Positions 26,389-34,932 of a stretch of DNA of 62,323 nt are shown here, piece by piece. Below the pieces are notes generated by a model. That model was given only the letters and a program-made list of their open reading frames with translations. It was not told where the DNA came from and made no database searches. The number at the start of each line of letters is the position of its first letter. Within the stretch, counting starts at the first letter, position 1. The DNA comes from Kineosphaera limosa NBRC 100340 (lineage in GTDB: Bacteria; Actinomycetota; Actinomycetes; Actinomycetales; Dermatophilaceae), in NCBI RefSeq assembly GCF_000298215.1, contig NZ_BAHD01000021.1, positions 1 through 62,323 on the forward strand, read 5' to 3'. The translations under genes and the position numbers were made by a program.

Positions 26389-27414
26389 ATGGGCGGCGAG
26401 CCCGCTTCGGAGGCGCATCACGTCATCTCCGCCGGCTCGCCGATCGTGCAGACACAGTCATTGACCATGGACTTCGGGCGCGTCGTCGCGTTGCTCGATC
26501 TCGACGTGCGCATCGGCGGCGGGGTGACCGGCCTCGTCGGCGCCAACGGCGCCGGAAAATCGACCCTCATCAAGATCCTGCTCGGGCTGCTCAAACCCAC
26601 CTCCGGCACCGCGACGGTGCTCGGCTTCGACATCGCCTCAGAGTCCGCGCAGATCCGCCGGCTCGTCGGGTACATGCCCGAACACGACTGCCTCCCACCG
26701 GATGTCAGCGCCAGCGACTTCGTCGTGCACCTGGGCCGGATGTCGGGGCTGCCGGCGGCGGTAGCCCGCGAGCGGGCCGCGGATGTGCTGCGGCACGTCG
26801 GGCTGGCCGAGGAGCGCTACCGACCGATGGGCGGCTACTCGACCGGCATGAAGCAGCGGGCCAAACTCGCTCAAGCCCTCGTGCATGATCCGCGGTTGGT
26901 GTTTCTCGACGAGCCGACCAACGGCCTCGACCCCGCCGCCCGCGACGACATGCTGCGGCTGGTGCGCCGCATCGGCCACGACTTCGGCATCGCCGTCGTC
27001 GTCACCTCGCACCTGCTCGGCGAGCTGGAGCGCGTCAGCGATCACGTCATCGTGCTCGACGGCGGGCGGCTGCTGCGGGCCAGCGCCACCAGCGAGTTCC
27101 TCGAAGGCACCGGGGGGCTGCTCATCGAGGTGCTCGGCGGCCTCGAGGACCGCGACGCCATGGTCGGCGCGCTCAGCGCCGCCGGCCTGACCTGCCAGCC
27201 GCGCGGCGCCATGATCGGCCTGGACCCGGCACCGCAGGGATTCCCGGTGCACGACCTGATCCGCGACACCGCCGCCTCCCTCGATCTGGGCCTGGTGCGG
27301 ATACAGGCCGACCACCGCCGCCTGGAGGACGTCTTCGCCGACCGGCCGGACACCGGCTCCGATCCCTCCGATGCACGCGATCAGCCCGCACCCCGCCACC
27401 AGGAGCAGCCGTGA
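26389..27414 (+). CDS. ABC transporter ATP-binding protein (first of pair)
   Basis: 341 residues from ATG 26389 with AAGGGGA 8 nt before; a GTG at 26371 is less likely. Walker A is GANGAGKST, the signature is YSTGMKQRAKL, Walker B is LVFLDEPTNGLD and the switch His is in VTSHL. It energises an ABC-2 type exporter together with the permease that overlaps its end by 4 nt. A ~30-residue Asp/Pro-rich tail follows the ATPase. Confidence 0.9.
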   Translation: MGGEPASEAHHVISAGSPIVQTQSLTMDFGRVVALLDLDVRIGGGVTGLVGANGAGKSTLIKILLGLLKPTSGTATVLGFDIASESAQIRRLVGYMPEHDCLPPDVSASDFVVHLGRMSGLPAAVARERAADVLRHVGLAEERYRPMGGYSTGMKQRAKLAQALVHDPRLVFLDEPTNGLDPAARDDMLRLVRRIGHDFGIAVVVTSHLLGELERVSDHVIVLDGGRLLRASATSEFLEGTGGLLIEVLGGLEDRDAMVGALSAAGLTCQPRGAMIGLDPAPQGFPVHDLIRDTAASLDLGLVRIQADHRRLEDVFADRPDTGSDPSDARDQPAPRHQEQP

Positions 27415-28295
27415 GTACGCGCCCGCCCGAGAGCGTCATCCATGACCTGGGCTATCGCGGGTACGACGGCCCGCGGCTGGGTTTGCCGGGCATGGCCCGC
27501 GCCCTGTTCGTCACGGGTCTGCGGCACGCCTGGGGGTTGGGGCGCTCCGGGCGCTCCCGGGTGCTGCCGTTCCTGCTGCTCGGCGCCGCGATGGTGCCGG
27601 CGGCCGTGATGGTCGGGATCATGGCGATGGTGCCGCAGTTCGACATACCCGTGAACTACGCCGGCTACCCGGGCAACGTGCAGGTACTCATCGCCGTGTA
27701 CGCGGCCGCGCAGGCTCCGGTGCTGTTCTCGCGGGACCTGCAGTTCGGCTCGATCGTGCTGTATCTGGCGCGGCCGCTGGGGTCCGCCCTGTTCGCCACC
27801 GTCCGCTGGCTCTCGCTGACCACGGCCATCGCGATGTTCACCCTCGCGCCCGTGCTGGTGCTGTACCTCGGGGCCCTGCTCACCGACCACGACGTGGCCG
27901 ACCAGAGCGCAGCATTCGGCAAGGCGGTGCTGGCGATCCTGCTGCTGTCGGCCATGCTCGCCACGATCACCGGCATCGTCTCCTCGCTGTCCACCCGCCG
28001 CGGCCTGCCGGTCGTCATCTCGATCGCGCTGCTCATCGTCGGTTCCGGCGTCGTCGCCATCGCCCAAGAGCTGGCGATCGCCCGCGACGGAGCCGATATC
28101 GCCGCCTACGTGGGACTCGCCTCACCGTTCACCGTCTACAGCGGCATCGCGCACCTGCTCGACAACACGGTGGGTATCGCCCCCGGCGACCTGTCGACCG
28201 GCCTCGGGGTGCTCTACGTGCTCGTCGCCCTCGGCCTCCCCGCCCTCGGGCTGCTGTTTCTCATGCGCCGCTTCGCGAAGGTGGGATCGCGATGA
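27411..28295 (+). CDS. ABC-2 type permease (first of pair)
   Basis: 294 residues, about six membrane segments. The N-terminal SVIHDLGYRGYDGPRLG is a conserved cytoplasmic motif of a distinctive actinobacterial ABC permease family that pairs with this kind of ATPase. The start overlaps the ATPase stop (GTGA) and its own stop overlaps the next start (ATGA), indicating translational coupling. Cargo is unknown. Confidence 0.85.
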   Translation: MSTRPPESVIHDLGYRGYDGPRLGLPGMARALFVTGLRHAWGLGRSGRSRVLPFLLLGAAMVPAAVMVGIMAMVPQFDIPVNYAGYPGNVQVLIAVYAAAQAPVLFSRDLQFGSIVLYLARPLGSALFATVRWLSLTTAIAMFTLAPVLVLYLGALLTDHDVADQSAAFGKAVLAILLLSAMLATITGIVSSLSTRRGLPVVISIALLIVGSGVVAIAQELAIARDGADIAAYVGLASPFTVYSGIAHLLDNTVGIAPGDLSTGLGVLYVLVALGLPALGLLFLMRRFAKVGSR

Positions 28296-29206
28296 GCGCC
28301 CTGGTCCTGGAGAAGACCTCCCGCTGGTTCGGCAATGTCGTCGCCGTCAACGACGTGTCGATGACGATCGGCCCGGGCGTCACCGGCCTGCTCGGCCCCA
28401 ACGGGGCCGGCAAGACGACGCTGCTGGCGATGATGTCCGGCTTCTTGCCACCCAGCTCGGGCACCGTGCGCCTCGACGGGGAGCCGGTGTGGCGCAACAC
28501 CGGCATCTACCAGCGCATCGGCCTCGTGCCCGAACGCGAGATCAGCTTCGGCTACCTCACCGGGCGGCAGTTCGTGCAGGCCAACGCCGAGCTGCAGAAG
28601 CTGCCCGATCCGCGCGGCGCCACCGACAAGGTGCTCGAAACCGTGGAGATGACCGAGCCCGCCGGCCGACGCATCAGCACCTACTCCAAGGGCATGCGCC
28701 AACGCATCAAACTGGCCGCCGCGCTGGTCCACGACCCGCAGGTGCTGCTGCTCGACGAGCCGTTCAACGGCGTCGACCCGCGCCAACGCGCCCACCTCAT
28801 GCGGCTGCTGCGCCGGATGGGCGAGGACGGGCGGATCGTGCTCTTCAGCTCGCACATCCTGGAGGAGGTGGAGCAGGTCGCGCGGCACATCGAGGTGCTC
28901 GTCGCCGGGCGGCACGCCGCCTCCGGGGACTACACCGCCATCCGGCGGCTCATGACCGACCGGCCGGTGCACTACCGGCTGGAGTCCAGCGACAACCGGC
29001 GCCTGGCGGGGCTGCTGATGACCCGCGAGAGCGTGACCGGGGTGCAGGTGACGCCCGTCGGAGCGCTGGAAGTGCAGGTCAGCGACCTGGGCGCGTTCGC
29101 CGCCGGGCTGCCCGCGTGGACCCGCGCCGAGGGCATCACGATCCGCGAACTCATCCCCACCGACGAGTCGCTGGAGTCGGTCTTCGCCTACCTGGTGGCG
29201 TCGTGA
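28292..29206 (+). CDS. ABC transporter ATP-binding protein (second of pair)
   Basis: 304 residues with Walker A GPNGAGKTT, signature YSKGMRQRIKLAAAL, Walker B VLLLDEPFNGVD and switch His in FSSHILEEVE. It is more distant from the first ATPase than a simple duplication would give. Start and stop each overlap the neighbours by 4 nt. It likely forms a heterodimer with the first ATPase or drives the second permease. Confidence 0.9.
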   Translation: MSALVLEKTSRWFGNVVAVNDVSMTIGPGVTGLLGPNGAGKTTLLAMMSGFLPPSSGTVRLDGEPVWRNTGIYQRIGLVPEREISFGYLTGRQFVQANAELQKLPDPRGATDKVLETVEMTEPAGRRISTYSKGMRQRIKLAAALVHDPQVLLLDEPFNGVDPRQRAHLMRLLRRMGEDGRIVLFSSHILEEVEQVARHIEVLVAGRHAASGDYTAIRRLMTDRPVHYRLESSDNRRLAGLLMTRESVTGVQVTPVGALEVQVSDLGAFAAGLPAWTRAEGITIRELIPTDESLESVFAYLVAS

Positions 29207-29292
29207 GGCACGCACTGCTGGCCGCCACGCCCGTAGCCGTCGCGCCGCTGGCCGTCCCGCCGCTGTTCGAAGTCACGCTGGAGGAGCGATGA
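29203..29292 (+). CDS. Possible 29-residue peptide within the ABC operon
   Basis: A GTG-started frame of 29 codons whose start overlaps the ATPase stop (GTGA) and whose stop overlaps the next permease start (ATGA), exactly like every other junction of this operon. The product is hydrophobic in the middle (ALLAATPVAVAPLAVPPL) and ends acidic (EVTLEER). GGAGG precedes the next gene. It could be a small membrane peptide of the transporter, or only a spacer that keeps translation coupled. No homologue was recognised. Confidence 0.45.
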   Translation: MRHALLAATPVAVAPLAVPPLFEVTLEER

Positions 29293-29996
29293 ATCCGACG
29301 ATCGCGCGGCTCGCCGTGTACGCCCTGCTCGGAGCCAAACGGGTGTGGGCGTTGCTGGCCTTCCCGGTCTTTCTGCTGGTCATCGCCTTCGCCATGCGCA
29401 CGTTCGCGCAGGGCAGCACGAGCGCCGAGCTCATCTCCGGGCTCGCCTATCCGGTGCTGCTGCCGCTCGTTGCGCTGCTGGCCACCTCGTCGGTGCTCGG
29501 CCCGGAGGTCGACGACGGCTCCATCGTGTACCTGCTGGCCAAGCCGGTGAACCGCTATGTCGTGGCGTTCAGCAAGTTCGTCGTCGCGTGGGTGGCGACC
29601 CTGCTGGCCGGGGTGCTGCCGCTGCCGATCGCCGGGTACATCGTCGACGGGATGCTGACTCGCGGCACCCAGGCGTGGGCCATCGGCGGGGTCGTGGCGG
29701 CCACCGCCTACTGCGCGCTCTTCCTGGCGCTGGCCGCGGTGACCCGGTACGCGGTGGTCTTCGGGCTGCTGTTCGTGCTGCTGTGGGAGGGCGCCCTCGG
29801 CGGGCTGCTCGGCGGCATCGCCTGGGTTTCGGTGCGGCAGTGGGGTGCTCGCATCGCCGAGAACGTCGACCGCTTCATCGTCGCGCCCGACCTGCCGCTG
29901 GCCTACGCCTTCGGTGCCGCGCTCGTCGTCACCGTCGGCGGCCTCTGGTGGGCCGGCGACCGCCTCCGCTCCTTCACCGTCCGCGGCGAGGCCTGA
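29289..29996 (+). CDS. ABC-2 type permease (second of pair)
   Basis: 235 residues, about six membrane segments; TSSVLGPEVDDGSIVYLLAKPV is a typical cytoplasmic loop of ABC-2 permeases next to a membrane hairpin. GGAGG 4-5 nt before the ATG. It completes an ATPase-permease-ATPase-permease unit. Possible roles are drug, lipid or peptide export; the upstream P450 and MarR genes may belong to the same response. The operon ends at a repeat cluster, family C. Confidence 0.85.
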   Translation: MNPTIARLAVYALLGAKRVWALLAFPVFLLVIAFAMRTFAQGSTSAELISGLAYPVLLPLVALLATSSVLGPEVDDGSIVYLLAKPVNRYVVAFSKFVVAWVATLLAGVLPLPIAGYIVDGMLTRGTQAWAIGGVVAATAYCALFLALAAVTRYAVVFGLLFVLLWEGALGGLLGGIAWVSVRQWGARIAENVDRFIVAPDLPLAYAFGAALVVTVGGLWWAGDRLRSFTVRGEA

Positions 29997-30032
29997 GGCT
30001 GGCCGCCGCTGGCCGCCACTCACTCCCCCTCG

Positions 30033-30318
30033 CCGACGGTCGTGGTCCCTGCCCCACCCCCAGCCGAGGGTTGCGGTCCCTGCCGACGGGCGCGGTTGCG
30101 ACCGCAGCCCTCGGCAGCCAGCGCAACGGTCGGCCAGAGGAGTTGGGGCAGGCCCCCGCACCCTAGAGCGCCGGCCCCACCGCGCCCAGTCCAGGGTTGG
30201 CCGCCCCCCGCCGCCGACGGTTGCGGTCCCTGCCGAGGGTCGCTGTTGCAACCGCAGCCCTCGGCAGCCAGCGCAACTGTCGGCGGGTGGGGCAGGCAGC
30301 CAGCGCAACGGTCGGCGG
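30033..30318. repeat. Family C nested-hairpin repeats (two full copies and one part copy)
   Basis: In this 361-nt gene-free spacer between convergent genes, a ~70-nt unit occurs twice. It has outer arms CCGACGGTTGCG / CGCAAC-GTCGG, inner arms CTGCCGAGGG / CCCTCGGCAG and a GTTGCAAC centre. The copies lie near 30033-30133 and 30214-30283, with a terminal fragment near 30296-30318. The second copy folds best. A related hairpin lies at 49.5 kb. No coding frame in the region looks real. Confidence 0.75.
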
Positions 30319-30357
30319 ATGGGGCGGCGGGCTCGGCGGACTGGCGCGGCCAGCGCC

Positions 30358-31554
30358 TCAGACTGGCTGGTCCCAGGTCTTCTTGGGGAGCTTGCGGATT
30401 CGGGTGCGGCGGCGGCGCGTGGGGATCATCGAGCGCATCTCCTCCAGCTTGCCGAAGCACAGGAGGCGGTCCTCGGCCTCCAGCACCTGGCTGGACCGGG
30501 GGTTGGGCACGACGTGCGTGCCGCGATGCAGCGTCAGCACCGTGATGTCGCGCTCCCGCAGGCCGGAGTCGCCCAGGCGCTTGCCGACCATCTCGGCGCC
30601 GCGGTGCACGACGAGCTCGGCCACGCCGTATCCGGTCGAGACGGTCAGTCGCTGGCGCACGTCGATCTCGGGGAAGGCCACCTGGTTGTCGATGTAGTCG
30701 ACGATCGCGCCGGCGACGTCCAGGCGGGTGGCGCGCTCGATGCCCTCCAGCCCCGGCGAGGAGTTGACCTCCATCACCAGCGGCCCGTGCTCACCCTCCA
30801 GCATGTCGACGCCCGCGACCCGCAGGCCCATGATCTGCGCGGAGCGGACCGCGGCCTCCTCGTACGCCGGCTCGAGCGCCACCGGCTCGACCGAGCCGCC
30901 GCGGTGCACATTGGAGCGGAACTCATCACCCTGGGCGACGCGACGCATCGCGGCGATCACTCGGTCTCCGACGACGAGGGCGCGGATGTCGCGCCCCTTG
31001 GATTCGGCGACGAACCGCTGGATAAGTACGTTCTGCCGCGTGGAGTGCAGGGTCTCGATAATGGCCTCGGCGACCTTGAGCTCCGGGGCGAGGATGACGC
31101 CGATGCCCTGCGTCCCCTCCAGCAACTTGATGACGACCGGGGCGCCGCCGACGCGTTCGATGGCGGGCAGCACATCGGCGCGGTCCCGCACGAAGGTCGT
31201 TGCGGGCATGGCGATCTCGTGGCGGGACAGGATCTGGGTGGCGCGCAGCTTGTCGCGGGCGTTGGTGATGCCGTACGAGGTGTTCGGGGTGTAGACGTCC
31301 ATCTGCTCGAACTGCCGCACGACCGCGGTGCCGAAGTACGTGATCGAGTTGCCGATGCGCGGCAAGATCGCGTCGTATTCGCTCAACTGCTTGCCGCGGA
31401 ACAACAGATCGGGAGCATCACCGGAGAGGTCGATACCGAAACGCAGGGTGTCGAGCACCTTGACGGTGTGACCGCGGTCGACGGCGGCCGCCCGCAGCCG
31501 TCGGGTGCTGTAGGCGCGCGGGGCGCGCGAGAGGATCGCGAGTTTCATTTCCAT
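30358..31554 (-). CDS. RimK-type ATP-grasp ligase with TrkA-C domain
   Basis: 398 residues. The N-terminal RimK pre-ATP-grasp domain (~1-95) has PRIGNSITYFGT. The ATP-grasp part (~97-290) contains KLLEGTQGIGV (143-153) and MEVNSSPGLEGIE (261-273), with Glu262 and Asn264 as Mg ligands. A TrkA-C (RCK_C) domain follows, ~300-382, then a basic tail RRRRTRIRKLPKK. RimK enzymes add glutamate residues to proteins (ribosomal S6) or make poly-glutamate; the RCK_C domain is a potential ligand-binding regulatory unit. It is divergent (42 nt) from the RimB-like and aspartoacylase-like genes. Confidence 0.9.
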   Translation of the reverse strand: MEMKLAILSRAPRAYSTRRLRAAAVDRGHTVKVLDTLRFGIDLSGDAPDLLFRGKQLSEYDAILPRIGNSITYFGTAVVRQFEQMDVYTPNTSYGITNARDKLRATQILSRHEIAMPATTFVRDRADVLPAIERVGGAPVVIKLLEGTQGIGVILAPELKVAEAIIETLHSTRQNVLIQRFVAESKGRDIRALVVGDRVIAAMRRVAQGDEFRSNVHRGGSVEPVALEPAYEEAAVRSAQIMGLRVAGVDMLEGEHGPLVMEVNSSPGLEGIERATRLDVAGAIVDYIDNQVAFPEIDVRQRLTVSTGYGVAELVVHRGAEMVGKRLGDSGLRERDITVLTLHRGTHVVPNPRSSQVLEAEDRLLCFGKLEEMRSMIPTRRRRTRIRKLPKKTWDQPV

Positions 31555-31596
31555 CGCCTAGGTCCGTGCCGGGTGGGCACCTGCGAGGATGTGCCG

Positions 31597-32085
31597 GTGC
31601 CAACAGTGAGCCATTCAAGCACCCCGCCTGCGACCACGGCGGGGTGGCGAGAGTGGGTGAGTCTGCCAGCTCTGGGCGTGCCCTGGGTGAAGGCGAAACT
31701 CGACACCGGCGCCCGCACGTCGGCGCTGCACGCGTTCGACCCCGAGGGGTTCGTGCAGGACGGCGCGGAGTGGGTGCGGTTCTGGGTGCACCCGTGGCAG
31801 CGCAGCGTCGCGGACTCCGTGCAGGTGGAGTTGCCGGTCGTCGAGCGGCGGCTCGTGCGCTCCTCGACCGGGCACGTGGACGAGCGACCGGTCGTCCCGA
31901 TGGACATTCGGCTGGCGGGGCGCACGGTGCGCGCGGAGGTGACCCTGAGTCGGCGCGACGAGATGGGTTTTCGGATGCTGATCGGCCGGGAGGCGCTGCG
32001 GCAGGGTTTTCTCGTCGACCCGTCCCGCTCGTATCTGGGGGGGCGGCCGCGGCGGACGACCCGGCGTCGTAATCGGGGGGTGTGA
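31597..32085 (+). CDS. RimB-like retropepsin-fold protease (ATP-dependent zinc protease family)
   Basis: 162 residues from GTG 31597 (GAGG 8 nt upstream; GTG 31591 is possible). The core VKAKLDTGARTSALHA contains the aspartate-protease-like DTGA (36-39), followed by RLVRSSTGHVDERPVVPMD and MLIGREALRQGFLVDPSRS, the full signature of the family often named RimB. In other bacteria RimB occurs with RimK and modulates its activity. It ends TGATG with the next gene, so translation is coupled. Confidence 0.88.
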   Translation: MPTVSHSSTPPATTAGWREWVSLPALGVPWVKAKLDTGARTSALHAFDPEGFVQDGAEWVRFWVHPWQRSVADSVQVELPVVERRLVRSSTGHVDERPVVPMDIRLAGRTVRAEVTLSRRDEMGFRMLIGREALRQGFLVDPSRSYLGGRPRRTTRRRNRGV

Positions 32086-33107
32086 TGGTGCGCGAGTCGT
32101 TTCCGATCGGGTCGTTTCGGGTGCGGGCGGGGGCTTCCCGGGAGGTCGAGTTGCCGATCACCCGCCTGGTCACCGGCGCGGATGTCGCGCTGCCGGTGCG
32201 GGTGGTGCACGGCAAGTTCGACGGCCCCCGGATGTGGGTGGTGGCGGCGACGCACGGCGACGAGGTCGTCGGGGTCGAGGTGATCCGCCGGGTGCTGGCG
32301 ACACTGAACGCCAGGACCCTGCGGGGCACGCTGGTAGCGGTGCCGATCGTCAACGTGCTGGGCTTCATGGCCGGGGATCGCTACCTGCCGGACCGCCGCG
32401 ACCTCAACCGTTGCTTTCCCGGGTCGGCCCGCGGCTCCCTCGGATCGCGCCTGGCGCACCTGCTGATGAGCCAGGTGGTGGAGCCCTGCGAGGTCGGCAT
32501 CGACCTGCACACCGGGGCGTACGCGCGCACCAACCTGCCGCAGATCCGCGCGGACCTCGACGACGAACGCACCCGAGCGCTGGCGCAGGCGTTCGGCGCA
32601 CCCGTCATGCTGCACGCCCGACTGCGAGACGGCTCGCTGCGGCAGGCCGCCCGCGAGCGCGGCTCCACCGTGCTGCTCTACGAGGGCGGCGAGGCGTGGC
32701 GCTTCGACGAGTGGGCCATCGAGGCCGGCGTGGCCGGGGTACGCCGGGTCATGGCGGCCCTGGGGATGATCGAGGAGTCGGCCGCTGAGCCGATGGCGTC
32801 GCCGCCGGTCGAGTCGCGGGCCAGCGGGTGGGTGCGCGCCCGGCACACCGGCATCGTGCACCTGGACGTCGCTCTCGGCGCGGCCGTTGCGGAGGGCGAC
32901 CGGCTGGGCAGCCTCTCGGACTCCTTCGGCCGCCGCGTGCACCTCGTGCGCGCAGACCGCGACGGCATCGTCATCGGCCAGAGCAACGCGCCCCTGGTCA
33001 ACCGCGGCGACGCCCTGGTGCACATCGCCTCGCTGGCCGGCGTCGATCGCGCGCTGCCCGCCGAGCCCCCGGACCAGCCCGACGCCGACGACCTGCTGAC
33101 CCACTAG
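32085..33107 (+). CDS. Succinylglutamate desuccinylase/aspartoacylase family amidohydrolase
   Basis: 340 residues, zinc-dependent M14-like hydrolase. Zinc ligands appear in THGDE (His57, Glu60) and IDLHTGA (His142); RDLNRCFPG carries the substrate Arg. A C-terminal lipoyl/barrel-like domain (from about residue 245) is standard for the larger AstE/AspA-like members. Next to RimK and RimB it may remove or trim glutamyl groups, the opposite activity to RimK; that is inference. It overlaps RimB by 1 nt. Confidence 0.88.
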   Translation: MVRESFPIGSFRVRAGASREVELPITRLVTGADVALPVRVVHGKFDGPRMWVVAATHGDEVVGVEVIRRVLATLNARTLRGTLVAVPIVNVLGFMAGDRYLPDRRDLNRCFPGSARGSLGSRLAHLLMSQVVEPCEVGIDLHTGAYARTNLPQIRADLDDERTRALAQAFGAPVMLHARLRDGSLRQAARERGSTVLLYEGGEAWRFDEWAIEAGVAGVRRVMAALGMIEESAAEPMASPPVESRASGWVRARHTGIVHLDVALGAAVAEGDRLGSLSDSFGRRVHLVRADRDGIVIGQSNAPLVNRGDALVHIASLAGVDRALPAEPPDQPDADDLLTH

Positions 33108-33128
33108 CCGCGCGGGTGTGGGCGGCGC

Positions 33129-33155
33129 CGCAGCCGCCCGGTTCCGGCGGCTGCG
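33129..33155 (+). terminator. GC-rich hairpin after the amidohydrolase
   Basis: CGCAGCCGCC pairs perfectly with GGCGGCTGCG across a 7-nt loop, 22 nt after the stop codon. There is no U-tract, as is common for actinobacterial terminators. It is the most likely transcription end of the RimB/amidohydrolase operon. Confidence 0.5.
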
Positions 33156-33175
33156 ACGGCCCGAGAGAGGACTCT

Positions 33176-33286
33176 GGTGGCGAACGAAGTACATGTCCCC
33201 TTCCAGGGGCTCTAGCCCTTTTCATCGCCGCAGGTCACAGCGTTGGGCCCACGCGGCGGGTGGCGACATGTACTTCGTTCGCCACC
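33176..33286. repeat. 22-bp perfect inverted repeat with 67-nt loop (element E)
   Basis: Arms 33176-33197 and 33265-33286 are exact reverse complements with core GCGAACGAAGTACATGTC; the loop is GC-rich with small inner hairpins. It lies in the convergent spacer between the amidohydrolase and MFS genes. The size (111 nt) and shape resemble a MITE or a long terminator, but no target-site duplication was found. Confidence 0.85.
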
Positions 33287-33392
33287 GGCAGGCCGCCGCG
33301 GGCGGCTCTCCCGGGCCCATGGACCCGGCATGGCCATCGTCGGAAGGAATCGCTCCAGGTCGCTGTCGTTCGCTGACGCGCTTCGGCCCGGC

Positions 33393-34871
33393 TCAGCCCT
33401 GGTGGGGAGCGGCAGTCTTGGGCAAGGCGAGCATGGCCACGGCCGCCAGCAGGTAGGCGGCCACCTGCCACGGCATGACGTGCGCCAACGCCCGCCCGAA
33501 CACCTGGGCCTGCGATCCGGCGGCGTCGGCCGGCGCGACAGGCAGGGCGTTGAAGAAGACGGTGGCCAGGATCGCGATCCCGATCGCGCCCCCGATCTGG
33601 TTGACCGTGGACAGGACTCCGCCCGCCGCACCGGCTTGCCGTGCGGGGACGCCGGCCAGCACGACGTTGACCAGGATGGGGGCGCCCAGCCCAAGGCCGA
33701 GCCCGCCGAGGAACATGACGCCCGCCAGCGACCAGTAGCCGGGGGTGGCGCCATCGCGCACCAGCCACCACAGCAGGCCTTGGGACGCGGCCAGCGTCAG
33801 CGATCCGGTGACCAGCAGGGTGCGACCTGCCTTCGCGGCCAGGGCCACTCCGGCTCCGGAGGTGATGATCGAGCCGATCGCGTAGGGCAGGATCACCAGC
33901 CCGGTCTCCCAGGCGGTGCGGCCGGTGCCGAGTTGGAGGTAGAGGGACAGGACGAGGAAGAACGACCCGAGCCCACCGAAGAAGAACACCGCGGCGACCA
34001 GGCCCGCGCTGAACGGGCGAATCGCAAGCAAGGCGGGGTCGAGAACGGGGTGGCCACCGCGGCGCGCGACGTGCCGCTCGTAGGCGAGGAAAAGGACGAG
34101 CACGAGCAGGCCCAGCGCCAGGAGGGCCCAGCCCCACAGCGGCCAGCCCCAGTCGCGGCCCTGGACCAGCGGCAGCAGCAGGAGGAAGACACCCCCGGCG
34201 GCCAGCAGCGCGCCGGTGACGTCGAGGCGGGTGGTGCCCGGGGCGCGGGACTCGGGTAGGAACCGCAGTCCGAGCGCGAGCGCCACCGCGGCGACGGGGA
34301 CGTTGATCCAGAAGATGGCGCGCCACCCCAGACCCCACAGGTCGGCATCGACGAGCGCCCCGCCGAGCAGCGGCCCGGCCACCGACGCCAACCCCTGGAC
34401 TGCGCCGTAGGCGCCGAAGGCCGCGGCCATCGCGGCGGGGGCGAAGGACGAGCGGATGATGCCGAACACCTGCGGCACCATGAACCCGCCGGCCAGGCCC
34501 TGCACGGCCCGAAGCGCGATGAGCATCCCGGCCGACGGCGCCAGGGCGCAGGCCGCCGACGCCAGGGCGAACCCGGTCAGCGACAGCAGGAAGATGCGGC
34601 GGCGACCGAACGCGTCGCCCATCCGACCTCCGGTGATGAGACCGGACCCGAGCGCGAGGACGTACGCGGCGAGCATCCATTGCAGCTGCGCCTGCGAGGC
34701 GCCCAGGGTGGCGGCGATGTCGGGAGCCGCGACGGTGATGATCGTGACGTCGAGCAGGTCCATGAAGGAGGCAAACAGCACGACGAGGAGCGACAGGGTT
34801 GCGGCACGGCCCGCGACCTGGGGTTCTGCGGATGTCTCGAGCGGCGCGGCGGCCGGAGTGTGTGAGCTCAT
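33393..34871 (-). CDS. MFS drug:H+ antiporter (DHA2, 14-segment type)
   Basis: 492 residues with about 14 hydrophobic segments. Motif A-like GGRMGDAFGRRRIFLL and an N-terminal LDVTIITVAAPDIAATLGASQAQLQWMLAAY are typical of the EmrB/QacA (DHA2) branch of multidrug exporters. It likely extrudes a hydrophobic compound. It shares a 61-nt divergent promoter with a WYL-domain regulator, which probably controls it. Confidence 0.88.
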   Translation of the reverse strand: MSSHTPAAAPLETSAEPQVAGRAATLSLLVVLFASFMDLLDVTIITVAAPDIAATLGASQAQLQWMLAAYVLALGSGLITGGRMGDAFGRRRIFLLSLTGFALASAACALAPSAGMLIALRAVQGLAGGFMVPQVFGIIRSSFAPAAMAAAFGAYGAVQGLASVAGPLLGGALVDADLWGLGWRAIFWINVPVAAVALALGLRFLPESRAPGTTRLDVTGALLAAGGVFLLLLPLVQGRDWGWPLWGWALLALGLLVLVLFLAYERHVARRGGHPVLDPALLAIRPFSAGLVAAVFFFGGLGSFFLVLSLYLQLGTGRTAWETGLVILPYAIGSIITSGAGVALAAKAGRTLLVTGSLTLAASQGLLWWLVRDGATPGYWSLAGVMFLGGLGLGLGAPILVNVVLAGVPARQAGAAGGVLSTVNQIGGAIGIAILATVFFNALPVAPADAAGSQAQVFGRALAHVMPWQVAAYLLAAVAMLALPKTAAPHQG

Positions 34872-34886
34872 GGCGTCACCGTGACC

Positions 34887-34901
34887 GATGTGGCGGACAT
34901 C
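34887..34901. promoter_or_regulatory. Candidate operator between MFS and WYL genes
   Basis: GATGTGGCGGACATC is a palindrome with 5-bp arms and a 5-nt centre in the 61-nt divergent promoter. Its position suits repression of the exporter and its regulator; assignment is by position only. Confidence 0.5.
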
Positions 34902-34932
34902 GAATGACCGCTATTGGTGTGATGGTGGGGCC

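Noticed and set aside
29845-31596. Extension of the RimB frame upstream through rimK and the ABC permease
   Set aside because: The extra ~580 codons are antisense to rimK and out of frame with the permease; RimB homology starts near 31597.
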